NCBI GenBank assembly: GCA_016714125.1
Contig: JADJNX010000003.1
Location: 62,001 to 126,000 of the forward strand
From: Ignavibacteriales bacterium
GTDB lineage: Bacteria; Bacteroidota; Ignavibacteria; Ignavibacteriales; Ignavibacteriaceae
Direction of reading: 5' to 3'
Length of the DNA stretch: 64,000 nucleotides
Below are positions 52,392 to 62,071 of this stretch, piece after piece (the stretch's first letter is position 1; each line of letters begins with the position of its first letter). The position numbers and the translations under genes were made by a program. The notes beneath the pieces were generated by a model. That model did no database searches. It saw only the letters and a list, made by a program, of their open reading frames with translations, and was not told the origin of the DNA.

Positions 52392-53233
52392 TATACCAGA
52401 CTATACTTTGCCCATACTCCGAGTGAAATTCCAACTTTTTCAACTTTGGAAATATTTACATCGCGGTTGTAGATGTCATATTTCTCTTTTATTATATTCT
52501 TGAGGATTCTAAAATAGATGTGTTGCATAGCTCTGGCAGCAAACATATTACCTTTGTCTTCAAGGTCCAATGAGCGGGTAGCTTTATTAAAATAATCAAC
52601 AGCTCTGGCTACCTGAAATTCCATCAACTTGATAAAATTTTCATTATAAACTGAATTCATCAATTCATCCTCAGTATATCCAAATCTTTGTAAATCTTCA
52701 AGGGGCAGATAAATTCTGTCTTTCTCAGCATCCTTCTTAATATCTCTAAGAATGTTGGTCAACTGAAGGGCAATTCCTAAATTTTCTGCAAATTCGACAG
52801 TACTTCTGTGTTTGTAACCAAAGATTTCGATACACATCAGTCCAACCGTTGAAGCAACACGATAACAGTAAAGCCTGAGTTGCTCAAATGTGTCATACCT
52901 TCTAATACTAAGATCCATTTCCATCCCTTTTATCAGGTCAAAAAATGGTTCTACAGGGATATCAAACTGTTTTATTGTCATCCCAAGTCTGTTCAACAAT
53001 GAATATGCAGATTTACCTTCAAAAGCATTTTCAAATTCAAGCCGCCACATAGAGAGTGAATTCCCCTTCTCCTCGAGTGTTCCTGTTTCTTCATCAACGA
53101 TATCGTCGGTTTCCCGGCAAAAGGCATAAACCGTGGTCATTGCATCCCTTTTTGGGGGAGGCAATAAGTTAAAAGCATAGTAGAAACTACTATTGCTCTT
53201 TTTTGATATCTCTTTGGCTTGTTGTAAAGACAT
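52388..53233 (-). CDS. hpnD: Presqualene diphosphate synthase
   Basis: This intact 281-residue trans-isoprenyl diphosphate synthase of the squalene/phytoene synthase family condenses two farnesyl diphosphates to presqualene diphosphate. Both aspartate-rich motifs are present: CRETDDIVDE near 40 and TNILRDIKKDAEKDRIYLP near 164. YCYRVASTVGLM near 128 and YFNKATRSL are further family marks. It overlaps the end of hpnC by 44 bases and the start of hpnE by 4, so the three form a tight operon. The products can feed hopanoids, or C30 carotenoids if other genes exist; none of those is in the window. Confidence 0.88.
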   Translation of the reverse strand: MSLQQAKEISKKSNSSFYYAFNLLPPPKRDAMTTVYAFCRETDDIVDEETGTLEEKGNSLSMWRLEFENAFEGKSAYSLLNRLGMTIKQFDIPVEPFFDLIKGMEMDLSIRRYDTFEQLRLYCYRVASTVGLMCIEIFGYKHRSTVEFAENLGIALQLTNILRDIKKDAEKDRIYLPLEDLQRFGYTEDELMNSVYNENFIKLMEFQVARAVDYFNKATRSLDLEDKGNMFAARAMQHIYFRILKNIIKEKYDIYNRDVNISKVEKVGISLGVWAKYSLVY

Positions 53234-54080
53234 TTGATAATGATTTAGTTAAAATAATAAAATAATCTTTTTTGCTCAGAACAGGTCGTCGAATATGACA
53301 CGTATAACCTGACTCAGCTATTTTTTGAGCGATTTTTAATCCGCCTTGAATTGTCGCAGAAATTTGAAGTTTTAACCTCAAATTTAGTTCACCGGGTAAT
53401 GATGCGCCTTCATTCATAATCTGAACCGCTCTGTCAACTTGTGACTTGATCAGTTCTCTCATCCCCTCAACATCAGGCTGTTCCATCACTTGATCGGAAG
53501 TTAATCCCGAAGATAAAATTTCTCTAATCGGAATATATAATCTATTTCGTTTAAAGTCAATTGAAATATCCTGGTAAAAGTTAATTAATTGTAAAGAAGT
53601 ACAAATTTTATCAGATAATTTGTATAAATCTTCATTCCGGTAACCATAAAGTTGAAGAATGAGCCTTCCAACGGGATTGGCAGATCTTGAACAATAATCG
53701 AGAATCTCACCAAACTCATCATATCTGGTGACAGAAATATCCTGTCTGAAGGCTGAAATCAGATCTCTAAATAGTTGAGGTTCAAGTTTTCTGGAAATAA
53801 TTGTAGAATGGAGAGCTGCATCAATCTCAGATTTGTAATCACCTAAAAGTGCTTTGTTAAAACGATCCAAAAACAAATCCAGGTCTTCTATTCTCTTGGC
53901 AGGTGGCGATTCCCCCTCATCAGCAATGTCATCGGCAGTTCGTGCAAACCAATATATCACAGCAATCTCTTTTTGCAGTTCCTTTGGAACAAACAAGGAG
54001 ATTACAGGAAAATTTTCGTAGTGTGATCGTGCTAATTTGAGAGCGGCTTTATATCCGGTCTCTATTCTGCTGTCATCCAA
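53190..54080 (-). CDS. hpnC: Hydroxysqualene synthase
   Basis: This intact 296-residue squalene/phytoene-synthase family protein converts presqualene diphosphate to hydroxysqualene. Motifs are ARTADDIADEGE near 46 and NFYQDISIDFKRNRLYIP near 166, where the second aspartate motif reads QDISID. YCSRSANPVGRLIL near 127 is the variant seen in HpnC rather than HpnD (which has ASTVG). It is first in the hpnC-hpnD-hpnE operon. A strong terminator hairpin lies 12-63 bases upstream, so its promoter must be very close or transcription must read through. Confidence 0.87.
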   Translation of the reverse strand: MDDSRIETGYKAALKLARSHYENFPVISLFVPKELQKEIAVIYWFARTADDIADEGESPPAKRIEDLDLFLDRFNKALLGDYKSEIDAALHSTIISRKLEPQLFRDLISAFRQDISVTRYDEFGEILDYCSRSANPVGRLILQLYGYRNEDLYKLSDKICTSLQLINFYQDISIDFKRNRLYIPIREILSSGLTSDQVMEQPDVEGMRELIKSQVDRAVQIMNEGASLPGELNLRLKLQISATIQGGLKIAQKIAESGYTCHIRRPVLSKKDYFIILTKSLSNVFTTSQRDIKKEQ

Positions 54081-54091
54081 ATTGAAATGCC

Positions 54092-54143
54092 GTTAAAATA
54101 AAACGGTTCCCAATACTCGGAAACGAGAATCATGGGAACCGTT
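54092..54143 (-). terminator. Terminator between the 125-residue gene and hpnC
   Basis: AACGGTTCCCA (54102-54112) pairs with TGGGAACCGTT (54133-54143). An inner CTCG-GAAA-CGAG stem lies in the loop. On the minus strand it is followed by TTTATTTT. The order of stem and T run fits a terminator for the gene ending at 54197. Confidence 0.75.
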
Positions 54144-54196
54144 ACAATTGGTATAAAAAATGTTAAAACTCTCAGTCCGGGTTTTGTAGTCTGCCC

Positions 54197-54574
54197 TTAC
54201 TCAAGTTCAGCGTCTTGAACAAACTCCTCCACCTCGCTCTTGAGATGAGTCTGAATAACTTTTAACATGTCTTTAATTATAAAAAGATGATCTTCCGTTA
54301 GTCCATCTTTAAAATGTACATCAATGTTATGTCCTGCAACATGAATGCAAAATCTGTTTTTCCCGGCAAGGATACTCTCCAAAAGTTCTTTTTCATAAAG
54401 AAGTTTTAAGAGATATTCAGCATTTTCTTTAACATTATGTGCATGCTTGAATGCTTTTTTAATTCTTTCAGCATCTATCGGCGCATTTTGAAACTTTGCA
54501 AGTTTCTCAGCAGCGTTGTTAAAATCAAACATCTGATGAGTCAAATGTTGGTTCTTTAATTGCCCGGATTCCAT
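54197..54574 (-). CDS. Small acidic helical protein, unknown
   Basis: 125 residues, intact. A strong ribosome-binding site (AGGAGGATCCGAG) directly before ATG 54574 supports the start. The protein is helical and charged, with LLKLLYEKELLESILAGKNRF in the middle and an acidic tail (VEEFVQDAELE). There is no signal peptide, membrane span or metal motif. A short beta stretch (CIHVAGHNIDVHF, residues 75-87) separates two helical parts. It stands alone between tRNA-Leu and hpnC and has its own terminator. I do not recognise a family. Confidence 0.65.
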   Translation of the reverse strand: MESGQLKNQHLTHQMFDFNNAAEKLAKFQNAPIDAERIKKAFKHAHNVKENAEYLLKLLYEKELLESILAGKNRFCIHVAGHNIDVHFKDGLTEDHLFIIKDMLKVIQTHLKSEVEEFVQDAELE

Positions 54575-54730
54575 CTCGGATCCTCCTGATTTTTGGTCTA
54601 TTCAGTACTCTTTTGAGTCGGTTTAAGTTTTTCAGAAATTCGTAAAATAGTTCAAAATCCCTTTGGAGAATTTTTTATACTACTGTTTATAACCTAACAA
54701 CAGTTTCTGAGATAATCAAGCGTTGTTAGA

Positions 54731-54766
54731 AAAAAAACAAAAAAAGCTGAAGGAGTCCTCAGCTTT
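54731..54766 (-). terminator. Terminator after tRNA-Leu
   Basis: AAAGCTGA (54743-54750) pairs with TCAGCTTT (54759-54766). On the minus strand the stem is followed by an almost unbroken T run of about 15 bases (complement of 54731-54745). It begins 15 bases after the tRNA 3' end. Confidence 0.8.
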
Positions 54767-54780
54767 ACCTTGTTTTTTAG

Positions 54781-54864
54781 TGCCCGAGACAGGAATCGAA
54801 CCTGCATGCCGGAACCGGCACTAGAACCTGAATCTAGCGCGTCTACCAATTTCGCCACCCGGGC
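54781..54864 (-). tRNA. tRNA-Leu, anticodon CAG
   Basis: The 84-base cloverleaf reads on the minus strand. The acceptor GCCCGGG pairs with CTCGGGC and the discriminator is A. The D arm contains AAATTGGTAGACGC, the anticodon stem CTAGA/TCTAG encloses loop TTCAGGT (anticodon CAG, codon CUG), and the long variable arm is GCCGGTTCCGGC, the type II arm of leucine tRNAs. The T arm is GCAGG-TTCGATT-CCTGT. CCA is not encoded. It lies between pbpA-type and small-protein genes on the same strand, with its own terminator. Confidence 0.95.
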
Positions 54865-54917
54865 TTTCTAAAATCTCGATTACAAATTTACACAAAAATT
54901 TCCATTTTTTAACACAT

Positions 54918-57152
54918 TTACCATTCACTGCCGGAAGTATCAGTCTTTTTCTTCCCATCGCCGCCAACATGTGTTCTTTCACAAATCGGGATCGAAGCAG
55001 CTTCACTTGCAAGAACATAATCTTTAACAACAGGACATCCAGATCCCGCTCTTGCCAGATATCCAACCCCTCCACCGGCACAAAAATCAAATTTGATCAG
55101 GTTAGGAGCTGTTACCGGAAACTCCTCTTTTGGGTAATTGTTTTTTGCATAAACCTGAGCCATAAAGTCACCCCAAATAGGTAATGCTGCAGTTCCACCA
55201 TACCCTCCCGGATATTTTATTCGTGCATCATCAAAACCGATCCAAACAATTGCAACAAATCGGGGTGTAAAACCAGCGAACCATGCATCAGTAAAGTTTT
55301 GTGTAGTACCTGTCTTTCCGGCTGCAGGCAGTGTAAATCTAGACCTGAGTGAGGCTCCTGTACCGGATGTTACTACGTCCTCAAGCATGCTAATCATCAT
55401 CACAGCAGATTCTTCCGAGATTGCTCTCCATTTGGAAGGATTAAATGGAGCAAGTTCTGCGTTATCACGATCAACTATCTTCTTAAACCAATTGGGTGCA
55501 ATATACATACCCTTGTTAGGGAAAACGGAATAAGCCCCGGCAAGCTCTAATGGTACAACTTCTGAAGATCCCAGAGCTATTGTTGCATCATCCGCAACAG
55601 GAGTTCTTAACCCCATTTTTGATGCAATATCTCTAATCTGAGTCACTGAAACAACCCCGTCAGTTATCATTCTCACTGCGACAATGTTAACAGAACCTGT
55701 TATGGCTCTTCTGATTGAGATAATTCCACCCGAACTTCCGTCTGAATTTTTAGGAGAATACCCCCCCTTTAATGGTTCATTTGAAACCTTAAATTGAGGA
55801 TACACATGTTCCTTTTCAATGGCAGCAGCATACATAATCGGTTTATAGGATGAACCGGGTTGTCGTCTGATTTGAGTGACATGATTTAACCCAAATCCTC
55901 TAAGTGTATCTGTTCCACCAACCATCGATAAAATATGTCCCGTACCAACTTCCAAAACGATGAAAGCTGCTTGAACCCGGGAAGCCTGGTGTTTCACAGA
56001 ATCAACAAACTTTTTGTCATTTTTAAGTTTACGATAATATTCCTGTTTCTCCTCTTTGGAGACCAGTATCTGATACTCTTCATCACCTTTGATAGCTTTA
56101 TCCAGAATATCATCAAGTAATTTTTGTCTTCCTGCCCAACTCCAATAGCCATCAAAGCCCTTTTGCAACCTGCTTACATTCGCTTTTACTACTTTGTTTG
56201 CAATGTATTGCATCTCCAGATCAAGAGTAGTATAGATGTTTAAACCATCGGTCAAAACGTCTATCCCGGTTGCTTGTTCAGCCTGAATCAACTCATTTTT
56301 AAGATACTCAAGAAAATATGGTGCTTTTGTGAGGAGAGATTCTTTCTTCTCCCGTTTTAACTCAATATTAGTAGCTGAATATTTTTGGTACTCTGCCTCG
56401 GTTAAAAAGCCATCATCCAACATATTGCGCAGAACGAGATTTCGTCTTTCGATTGACCTCTCCGGATAACGGATTGGATCAAAATATGTAGGGGATTTTA
56501 ACATCGCTACGAGGAGTGCCGATTTTTCCGGTGTCAATTCTTTTGTTGATATTCCAAAAAAGTTCTTCGCGGCACTTTCAATCCCGTAAGAACGCCTTCC
56601 AAAATAATTAAAGTTTAGATACATTGTGAGTATCTCAGTTTTGGAAAACGATTTTTCAATCTGAACGGCAGTAATCCACTCCCTTACCTTCCTTAAGGCA
56701 AGATCAAATGAATTTTCATCAGTGTCTTTGAATTTATAAAGATTTCGAGCAAGTTGTTGGGTAAGTGTACTCGCACCCTGAGGTTTACCGAGAAAAATTG
56801 TTTTAACCGCAGATTTGAATATACGATCAACATCAACTCCCCAATGGTTAAAAAACTTCTTGTCTTCGGTACTGACTAACGCTTCGATTAAATTTTTTGG
56901 CAGATCATTATATTGAACTTCAACTCTGTTTTCAATATAAAAATGTCCCAGTAACTCCCCTCTTTTATCAAAAACTTTGCTGGCGAGATAAAATTTTGGA
57001 TTTTCAAGCTCATCAATCGCCGGTAATCCATCTTTTACTTTAATCCACATCAACCCAAAGAGAAATAAAAACAGGAGCAATACACCTCCCGCTATAAAGA
57101 GGTATTTCTGTTTTTTTTCAATTCGTGTAGTTCTAGTCTTTTTTTCTACCAT
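54918..57152 (-). CDS. Penicillin-binding protein 1A, bifunctional
   Basis: This intact 744-residue class A PBP polymerises and cross-links peptidoglycan. A membrane anchor sits at about 18-38 (YLFIAGGVLLLFLFLFGLMW). The GT51 domain has STEDKKFFNHWGVD near 89 (catalytic Glu), GASTLTQQLARNLY and RKVREW. The transpeptidase has SxxK in PGSSYKP near 435, SxN in SVNIVAV near 490, and KTG in AGKTGTTQNFTDAW near 625. The start is ATG 57152, sharing one base with the lpxH stop (TGATG), so translation is coupled. The C terminus has three cysteines (CAGGG, GCPV, CERT) that could bridge in the periplasm. Confidence 0.93.
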   Translation of the reverse strand: MVEKKTRTTRIEKKQKYLFIAGGVLLLFLFLFGLMWIKVKDGLPAIDELENPKFYLASKVFDKRGELLGHFYIENRVEVQYNDLPKNLIEALVSTEDKKFFNHWGVDVDRIFKSAVKTIFLGKPQGASTLTQQLARNLYKFKDTDENSFDLALRKVREWITAVQIEKSFSKTEILTMYLNFNYFGRRSYGIESAAKNFFGISTKELTPEKSALLVAMLKSPTYFDPIRYPERSIERRNLVLRNMLDDGFLTEAEYQKYSATNIELKREKKESLLTKAPYFLEYLKNELIQAEQATGIDVLTDGLNIYTTLDLEMQYIANKVVKANVSRLQKGFDGYWSWAGRQKLLDDILDKAIKGDEEYQILVSKEEKQEYYRKLKNDKKFVDSVKHQASRVQAAFIVLEVGTGHILSMVGGTDTLRGFGLNHVTQIRRQPGSSYKPIMYAAAIEKEHVYPQFKVSNEPLKGGYSPKNSDGSSGGIISIRRAITGSVNIVAVRMITDGVVSVTQIRDIASKMGLRTPVADDATIALGSSEVVPLELAGAYSVFPNKGMYIAPNWFKKIVDRDNAELAPFNPSKWRAISEESAVMMISMLEDVVTSGTGASLRSRFTLPAAGKTGTTQNFTDAWFAGFTPRFVAIVWIGFDDARIKYPGGYGGTAALPIWGDFMAQVYAKNNYPKEEFPVTAPNLIKFDFCAGGGVGYLARAGSGCPVVKDYVLASEAASIPICERTHVGGDGKKKTDTSGSEW

Positions 57153-57904
57153 CAATTTAAGTCCAAAATCTCGAAATCATCATTATTTAACACACCATAA
57201 CAGGGCTGCTGGAACCAGGAACCAAGATTTATATAGTGTCCATTTTTATATTTTTCAAATTTTCTATTATGTGAATGCCCAAATATAACAAAATCGTACC
57301 CCTCATCTATTTTTTCGTTTGCAATTGCAACCAGACCATCCACTTTACCGTAGTCTTTTCTGTCGGTGTAATGTCTGCTTCCCTTGCTGGTACTTCTGGC
57401 GAGCCAGAGGCCAAAATCGGGATGTAACAATCCATAAAAGAACTGAACAACTTTATTCCTGAGCACAGCTTTTAATACTTTGTAACCGTGATCATTTTCA
57501 ACATAACCATCACCATGTGCAGCAAATACCCGTTTAGCACCAGTCTCCATTACCAGTGAATCCTCGATCAGGTTAATACCCAACTCTGATTCAAAAAAAT
57601 CGCGATGGAAAAAGTCATGGTTACCAATCAGATAGTGAACTTTTACACCCCGCCTGTTCAGGTCATAAAGTGCTGTGTGGGTTCGGAAAAAACCTTTTTG
57701 ATATACCTGACGAAACTCAAACCAATAGTCAAATAAATCGCCAACAATCACAAGACAAGCTCCCTCTTCAATAGTTGAAAGAAATTTACATAACAAATCC
57801 TCTCTTCTGGTATCCTCGACTTTTGGACCAATTCCCAGGTGCAGATCGGAGATAAAATATACAGCTTTGTAGTTCCTGGTATCAGAATCTGTAATTTTGA
57901 TCAT
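57152..57904 (-). CDS. lpxH: UDP-2,3-diacylglucosamine diphosphatase family phosphoesterase
   Basis: This intact 250-residue calcineurin-like metallophosphoesterase has the ordered metal motifs YFISDLHLG near 16, VGDLFDYWFEF near 54, IGNHDFFHRD near 93, AAHGDGY near 129 and FGHSHNRKF near 207. That layout matches the LpxH group, which makes lipid X in lipid A synthesis on the inner-membrane inner face. Members in Bacteroidota and relatives are also annotated simply as UDP-2,3-diacylglucosamine hydrolase. It overlaps the M1 peptidase stop by 4 bases and the PBP1A start by one, forming a three-gene envelope operon. Confidence 0.87.
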   Translation of the reverse strand: MIKITDSDTRNYKAVYFISDLHLGIGPKVEDTRREDLLCKFLSTIEEGACLVIVGDLFDYWFEFRQVYQKGFFRTHTALYDLNRRGVKVHYLIGNHDFFHRDFFESELGINLIEDSLVMETGAKRVFAAHGDGYVENDHGYKVLKAVLRNKVVQFFYGLLHPDFGLWLARSTSKGSRHYTDRKDYGKVDGLVAIANEKIDEGYDFVIFGHSHNRKFEKYKNGHYINLGSWFQQPCYGVLNNDDFEILDLN

Positions 57905-59583
57905 TCAACAACTTTCAGAAGTGTTTGGTGGTTGGGATCGATGGTAAATCTTTCCGGCTTAAATGGTAAATTCAGTTTAATCAGATTATTCCTTTTATCA
58001 ATTCGAAACGAATGGATTTGTGTGTCTTCGGGGTTGGAAAAACCTATATCAAGTTTAAAGTTGTATTCTCTTTCCTCTTCCTGAACTTGGGAAACAGGCA
58101 AAAGCACTTCGTAAACATCGCCCTTTTTAACTGATTTCATTTCTCCGGGTTTTAATTCAATTATCCCCTCGCCCTCATATATCCATTGTTCAAAAAACTG
58201 TTTCAGATCTTTACCTGCAAATTTTGTTGCCACTTCCTGAAGATCAGAAGTTGAGGCAATTCCATAACGATGGATTTTATAATATTCTGTAATCATTGCA
58301 AAGAATTTTTCATCACCAAGTTCATGACGAAGCATCCTTAAAACCCATGCACCTTTAATATAAACTGCAAGAGTAAACAAATCCTCTGAGCCATAAACCT
58401 TACCACTTAACAAATGTGGATTCTTCTCAAGAGCAAGCCTTGGCGAAAGGATATCTTTTTCTGTTCTTCTTCCCGATTCCTCAAGATATAACCATTCGGC
58501 AAAAGTAGCAAAGCCTTCGTTTAACCAGATATCCTTCCATGTTTTGGGAGTAACCGAGTTTCCAAACCATTGGTGTGCAAGTTCATGAACAAATATATTG
58601 ACATTTTGAGGATAATTATCAATAAATCCCGTTCCAAATCCTGAAATGGTTTGATATTCCATTGCCCCTGCATGCCACAAAAATGCTGCCACTCCATATT
58701 TCTCACCCGAAAATGGATACTTCCCAAAATACTTTTCCATTATCGACAAAAACTCTTTATGATCCGCCAAAATTATCCTGAACTTCTCTTGATGCCACTT
58801 AAATCCATAAATGGACAATTCAAGTTGATCTCCATCTTCACCTCTATATGAGTCAAACAAACTTGTATAAGGGGCAGAGTAAAATGAAATCAGATAAGTT
58901 GCAATCGGATAACGACTGCTCCATGAAAATACTTTTTTACCCGATGACCTGTCTATATAACTCGAATCGAGTGTGCCAATTGAAACTGAAGTAAATTCTG
59001 GATCATTGGCAATCTTTATTTTTATTCCGGCTTTGTCAGACGGAGTATCTCGACATAACAACCAATTTCTAACATTTTCAGGTTCATTAAGAGTATAAAT
59101 TACCTGATTACCGTTGATCTTCCCAAAAAAGAAGTTTTTATTTTTTCCCGGCTCCCCGGAGTATTCGGACCTAATTGTAATAGTGTCAGGCTTAACGTTT
59201 TTGTGGGAGATACGGACATTATCTCCGGCTCTAATGATCTCAACCTGTTTTCCATCAACTGAAATAAATTCTATTTTCATATTCGCGGAGAGATTTAAAG
59301 TCACTTCCGCACCCGGTTTGTAACGGGCAACTGTTATATCCACTCTCGACTTTATCTTTTTCTCTTTGGGTTCCAGAGTAAGATCAACAATATAATTTAA
59401 TACATTGTATTCCAGGGTGTCTTGAAAAATGGTTTTAGTGTAGTGAAGGTTGTAACCGGCTGCATTTTCAATTTCAGAGTTAATATCCGCAACTTTACCT
59501 GCAAGACTGTTCCATCCGAACAAAATTCCTGTACAAAGTGATAACAAGTATATAGTCACAATTTTCAAAGTTTGTGTTTTCAT
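57901..59583 (-). CDS. M1 family aminopeptidase, exported
   Basis: The protein is 560 residues from ATG 59583; the frame is open six codons further up. The N-terminal segment IVTIYLLSLCTGILFG is a signal peptide or anchor. The M1 fold shows WLLCRDTPSDKAGIKI, the substrate-binding AGAMEYQTIS near 312 (a GAMEN-motif variant with Tyr), zinc motif HELAHQWFG near 338 and the third ligand NEGFATFAEW 18 residues on. It probably trims peptides in the periplasm for uptake, in keeping with the peptide- and amino-acid-based metabolism seen elsewhere in the window. It is the first gene of the operon with lpxH and PBP1A. Confidence 0.9.
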   Translation of the reverse strand: MKTQTLKIVTIYLLSLCTGILFGWNSLAGKVADINSEIENAAGYNLHYTKTIFQDTLEYNVLNYIVDLTLEPKEKKIKSRVDITVARYKPGAEVTLNLSANMKIEFISVDGKQVEIIRAGDNVRISHKNVKPDTITIRSEYSGEPGKNKNFFFGKINGNQVIYTLNEPENVRNWLLCRDTPSDKAGIKIKIANDPEFTSVSIGTLDSSYIDRSSGKKVFSWSSRYPIATYLISFYSAPYTSLFDSYRGEDGDQLELSIYGFKWHQEKFRIILADHKEFLSIMEKYFGKYPFSGEKYGVAAFLWHAGAMEYQTISGFGTGFIDNYPQNVNIFVHELAHQWFGNSVTPKTWKDIWLNEGFATFAEWLYLEESGRRTEKDILSPRLALEKNPHLLSGKVYGSEDLFTLAVYIKGAWVLRMLRHELGDEKFFAMITEYYKIHRYGIASTSDLQEVATKFAGKDLKQFFEQWIYEGEGIIELKPGEMKSVKKGDVYEVLLPVSQVQEEEREYNFKLDIGFSNPEDTQIHSFRIDKRNNLIKLNLPFKPERFTIDPNHQTLLKVVE

Positions 59584-59769
59584 AAATTTAAAAATAACCA
59601 ATAGCCTTAAATTTATTTTCCCAAAAGTGAGGGTGTGTTTTTATATTTATCCACTTCCTTATATGGTTTGCCTTGAAATAGCTATTGTTCATCGAATTTA
59701 CTGATTTGCAGGATTCCCCAATTTTACTTTGCATACAGAATTTAAAATAATTTTGATCCGGAGATATTC

Positions 59770-60162
59770 ATGCCAGTCCTTAGTTTCGCAATTTTCGCAG
59801 CAGTTGCTGTTGTAACGGTGTTATTTAGCTTATTTATTGCATTAATACTCTCCAGAAGAAAAGATTCCAGTTTTGACCTTGCTTACGGGCATCAGTTATT
59901 AAGATACACTATTGAGGATAACCACAGCCACGATTTGAATTCAAACAACAGAATATCAGAATATGATGAATCTGATGATTTTAATATGGACCAGCGTGAA
60001 AGAGAATTTTCTGAACCTACTTACCGTGCGGTAGAACAAGATACATATTACTCTTTATCGAAGCGTAATTTTAGTGTTTCAGGGAGTCGTTTGATCGCCG
60101 TCAAACCTACAAATATCATTGAGCCTGTTCTCAACAGGCAAATCAGGTTACAATTCAAATAG
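59770..60162 (+). CDS. Single-pass membrane protein, unknown
   Basis: 130 residues, intact. GGAG at 59760-59763 supports the ATG. A membrane segment (AIFAAVAVVTVLFSLFIALIL, residues 7-27) is followed by SRRK, suggesting an inner-facing C-terminal domain. The rest is polar, Asp/Asn/Arg-rich and probably unstructured (SNNRISEYDESDDFNMDQ), with a conserved-looking end (IEPVLNRQIRLQFK). No family is recognised. It is monocistronic, with its own terminator, and divergent from the M1 peptidase operon. Confidence 0.65.
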   Translation: MPVLSFAIFAAVAVVTVLFSLFIALILSRRKDSSFDLAYGHQLLRYTIEDNHSHDLNSNNRISEYDESDDFNMDQREREFSEPTYRAVEQDTYYSLSKRNFSVSGSRLIAVKPTNIIEPVLNRQIRLQFK

Positions 60163-60185
60163 ATATTAAAATTTTGAAATTTTTG

Positions 60186-60217
60186 AAGCTGGCTTTTTAA
60201 GTCAGCTTTTTTTTTTT
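60186..60217 (+). terminator. Rho-independent terminator
   Basis: AAGCTGGCTT (60186-60195) pairs with AAGTCAGCTT (60199-60208) around a TTT loop, one pair being G-U, and is followed by eleven T. It ends the 130-residue membrane protein gene. Confidence 0.9.
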
Positions 60218-60350
60218 GCCAGGAAACAGATTTTTTTTGAAATTGACATAAATAATTTAAAAAAAGTCGTAAATTGAGTGTGTTAACTAAAATTACTCTC
60301 CAATCTCAGGAGTGGAGAATCATCATCATCACACTTATCAGGAGTGACCC

Positions 60351-62048
60351 ATGAAAAAAGTTACAACTCTTTTCCTATCAGTTTTTTTAATCATCGCAGT
60401 TATCAATCTGGAAGCCACAAATATCAAAAAACTGGCTAAAGATCAAAATATGGGCAGAGGCCACGCAGAAGAAGGTACCTGGACAATTCAGAATACCGGC
60501 TTTACTGTTGCTTCGAGAGGTATTAATCATATCTCCATTGTCAACGATCAGACAGTCTGGGCTGCAGCCTATAATGGAACTTCCACAACCACATATATCA
60601 CTGAATTCACAAGAACCACAAACGGTGGAACAACCTGGACCCCGGGCGTTCCTACAGGTTATACAACCAGTTGGGGAAGTGCAATGATTTTTGGAACAAG
60701 TCCAACCACTGCTTATATGCCTGTTTATAATTCTGCATCAGGTGGCGGAAGAATTTTGAAAACAACAGATGGCGGGTCAACCTGGGCACATCAAACCACA
60801 GCAGCCTTTGCAGCTCCCTCAGGTTTCCCAAATGTTCTTCATTTCTTTAACGAAAATGAAGGATTCACAATGGGAGATCCAAATGGTGGATATTTTGAAA
60901 TTTACACTACTGCTGATGGTGGAACCAACTGGGTTCGTGTACCACAAGCAAACATTCCTGCTCCTGTTGCTGCTGATGAGTATGGTGTTGTTGGTTATTA
61001 CAGCGCAGTTGGTAACACAGCATGGTTCACAACAAACAAAGGCAGAATTCTTAAATCAACCGATAAAGGTATGACCTGGACAGTTTCAGTTTCACCTGTA
61101 GCTGTTGGAAATCAGTTCAAAATCGTCATGAAAGACGCTTTAAATGGCATTATCCTTGATGTTATTTCCACAAGTCCACTTTATTACAAAACCGCTGATG
61201 GTGGAGCAACTTGGTCACCACTTCTTCCAACCGGTAATTTTTATGATGGCGACTATTGTTATGTACCCGGTACAATGGATGCTTATGTAAGCACCAGTGC
61301 TGCAACAGGTTTCTCCGGAGTATCTTACTCATCTAATAATGGAAGTTCATGGACTGATTTTAACGGAACATTGGGCATTCAGCACCTCGCAGTTCGTTTC
61401 TTCGACAATACAACAGGCTGGGCAGGCGCATTTAACACAAGTGCAACAGTTGGCGGTATCTATAAATTTAATGGCACAGTAGTTCCAATTCCTGTAGAAC
61501 TTACTTCTTTCACAGCAAGTGCCGCTCAGAATGCTGTAGTTCTTAATTGGGAAACCGCTACCGAAGTAAACAACTTTGGATTCGAAGTTGAAAGAAGTTT
61601 TGACAACGTTACCTTCTCAACTCTTGGATTTGTTGATGGTAAAGGTACCACAACGGCAAGACAATCTTATTCATTTACAGATCAAACATCACTTACCTCA
61701 AAGGCTTATTACAGACTTCGTCAAGTGGATTTTGATGGTAGATTTGATTATTCAGATGTAGTTACAGTTGAAAACACAATTCCTGAGAGCTTCTCTTTAA
61801 GCCAGAATTTCCCAAATCCATTCAACCCATCAACCAGACTGAGCTTCTCGCTGCCACAGGCATCTGACGTACAGTTGAGCATCTTTGATGCATCCGGTAA
61901 ATTGGTTGAAACTTTGGTTTCTGACGCAAGAGCCGCAGGATATCATGAAGTAGTTTGGAATGCTTCCAATAATGCCTCAGGTGTTTATTTTGCTCGTATT
62001 CAGGCAGGAAACTTCACCAAAAACATCAAAATGACTTTACTCAAATAA
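60351..62048 (+). CDS. Type IX-secreted beta-propeller (BNR/YCF48-like) surface protein
   Basis: This intact 565-residue exported protein starts behind CAGGAG with signal peptide TLFLSVFLIIAVINLEA. Residues 45-370 hold at least five repeats of the sialidase-type Asp box, as in TTNGGTTWTPG, TTDGGSTWAHQ, TADGGTNWVRV, STDKGMTWTVS, TADGGATWSPL and SSNNGSSWTDF. These predict a beta-propeller. Residues 380-470 are a fibronectin-like linker (PVELTSFTASAAQNAVVLNW) common in this group. The last 80 residues are a Por sorting domain (LSQNFPNPFNPSTRLSFSLP, ending KNIKMTLLK) that directs export by the type IX system. No enzyme motif is seen; a carbohydrate- or surface-binding role is inference. Confidence 0.87.
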   Translation: MKKVTTLFLSVFLIIAVINLEATNIKKLAKDQNMGRGHAEEGTWTIQNTGFTVASRGINHISIVNDQTVWAAAYNGTSTTTYITEFTRTTNGGTTWTPGVPTGYTTSWGSAMIFGTSPTTAYMPVYNSASGGGRILKTTDGGSTWAHQTTAAFAAPSGFPNVLHFFNENEGFTMGDPNGGYFEIYTTADGGTNWVRVPQANIPAPVAADEYGVVGYYSAVGNTAWFTTNKGRILKSTDKGMTWTVSVSPVAVGNQFKIVMKDALNGIILDVISTSPLYYKTADGGATWSPLLPTGNFYDGDYCYVPGTMDAYVSTSAATGFSGVSYSSNNGSSWTDFNGTLGIQHLAVRFFDNTTGWAGAFNTSATVGGIYKFNGTVVPIPVELTSFTASAAQNAVVLNWETATEVNNFGFEVERSFDNVTFSTLGFVDGKGTTTARQSYSFTDQTSLTSKAYYRLRQVDFDGRFDYSDVVTVENTIPESFSLSQNFPNPFNPSTRLSFSLPQASDVQLSIFDASGKLVETLVSDARAAGYHEVVWNASNNASGVYFARIQAGNFTKNIKMTLLK

Positions 62049-62071
62049 AATCATTTTCTGTATTGGAATTT

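Noticed and set aside
54102..54143. Structured leader or riboswitch before hpnC
   Set aside because: A single long stem followed by a T-rich run on the minus strand fits a terminator of the preceding gene better.
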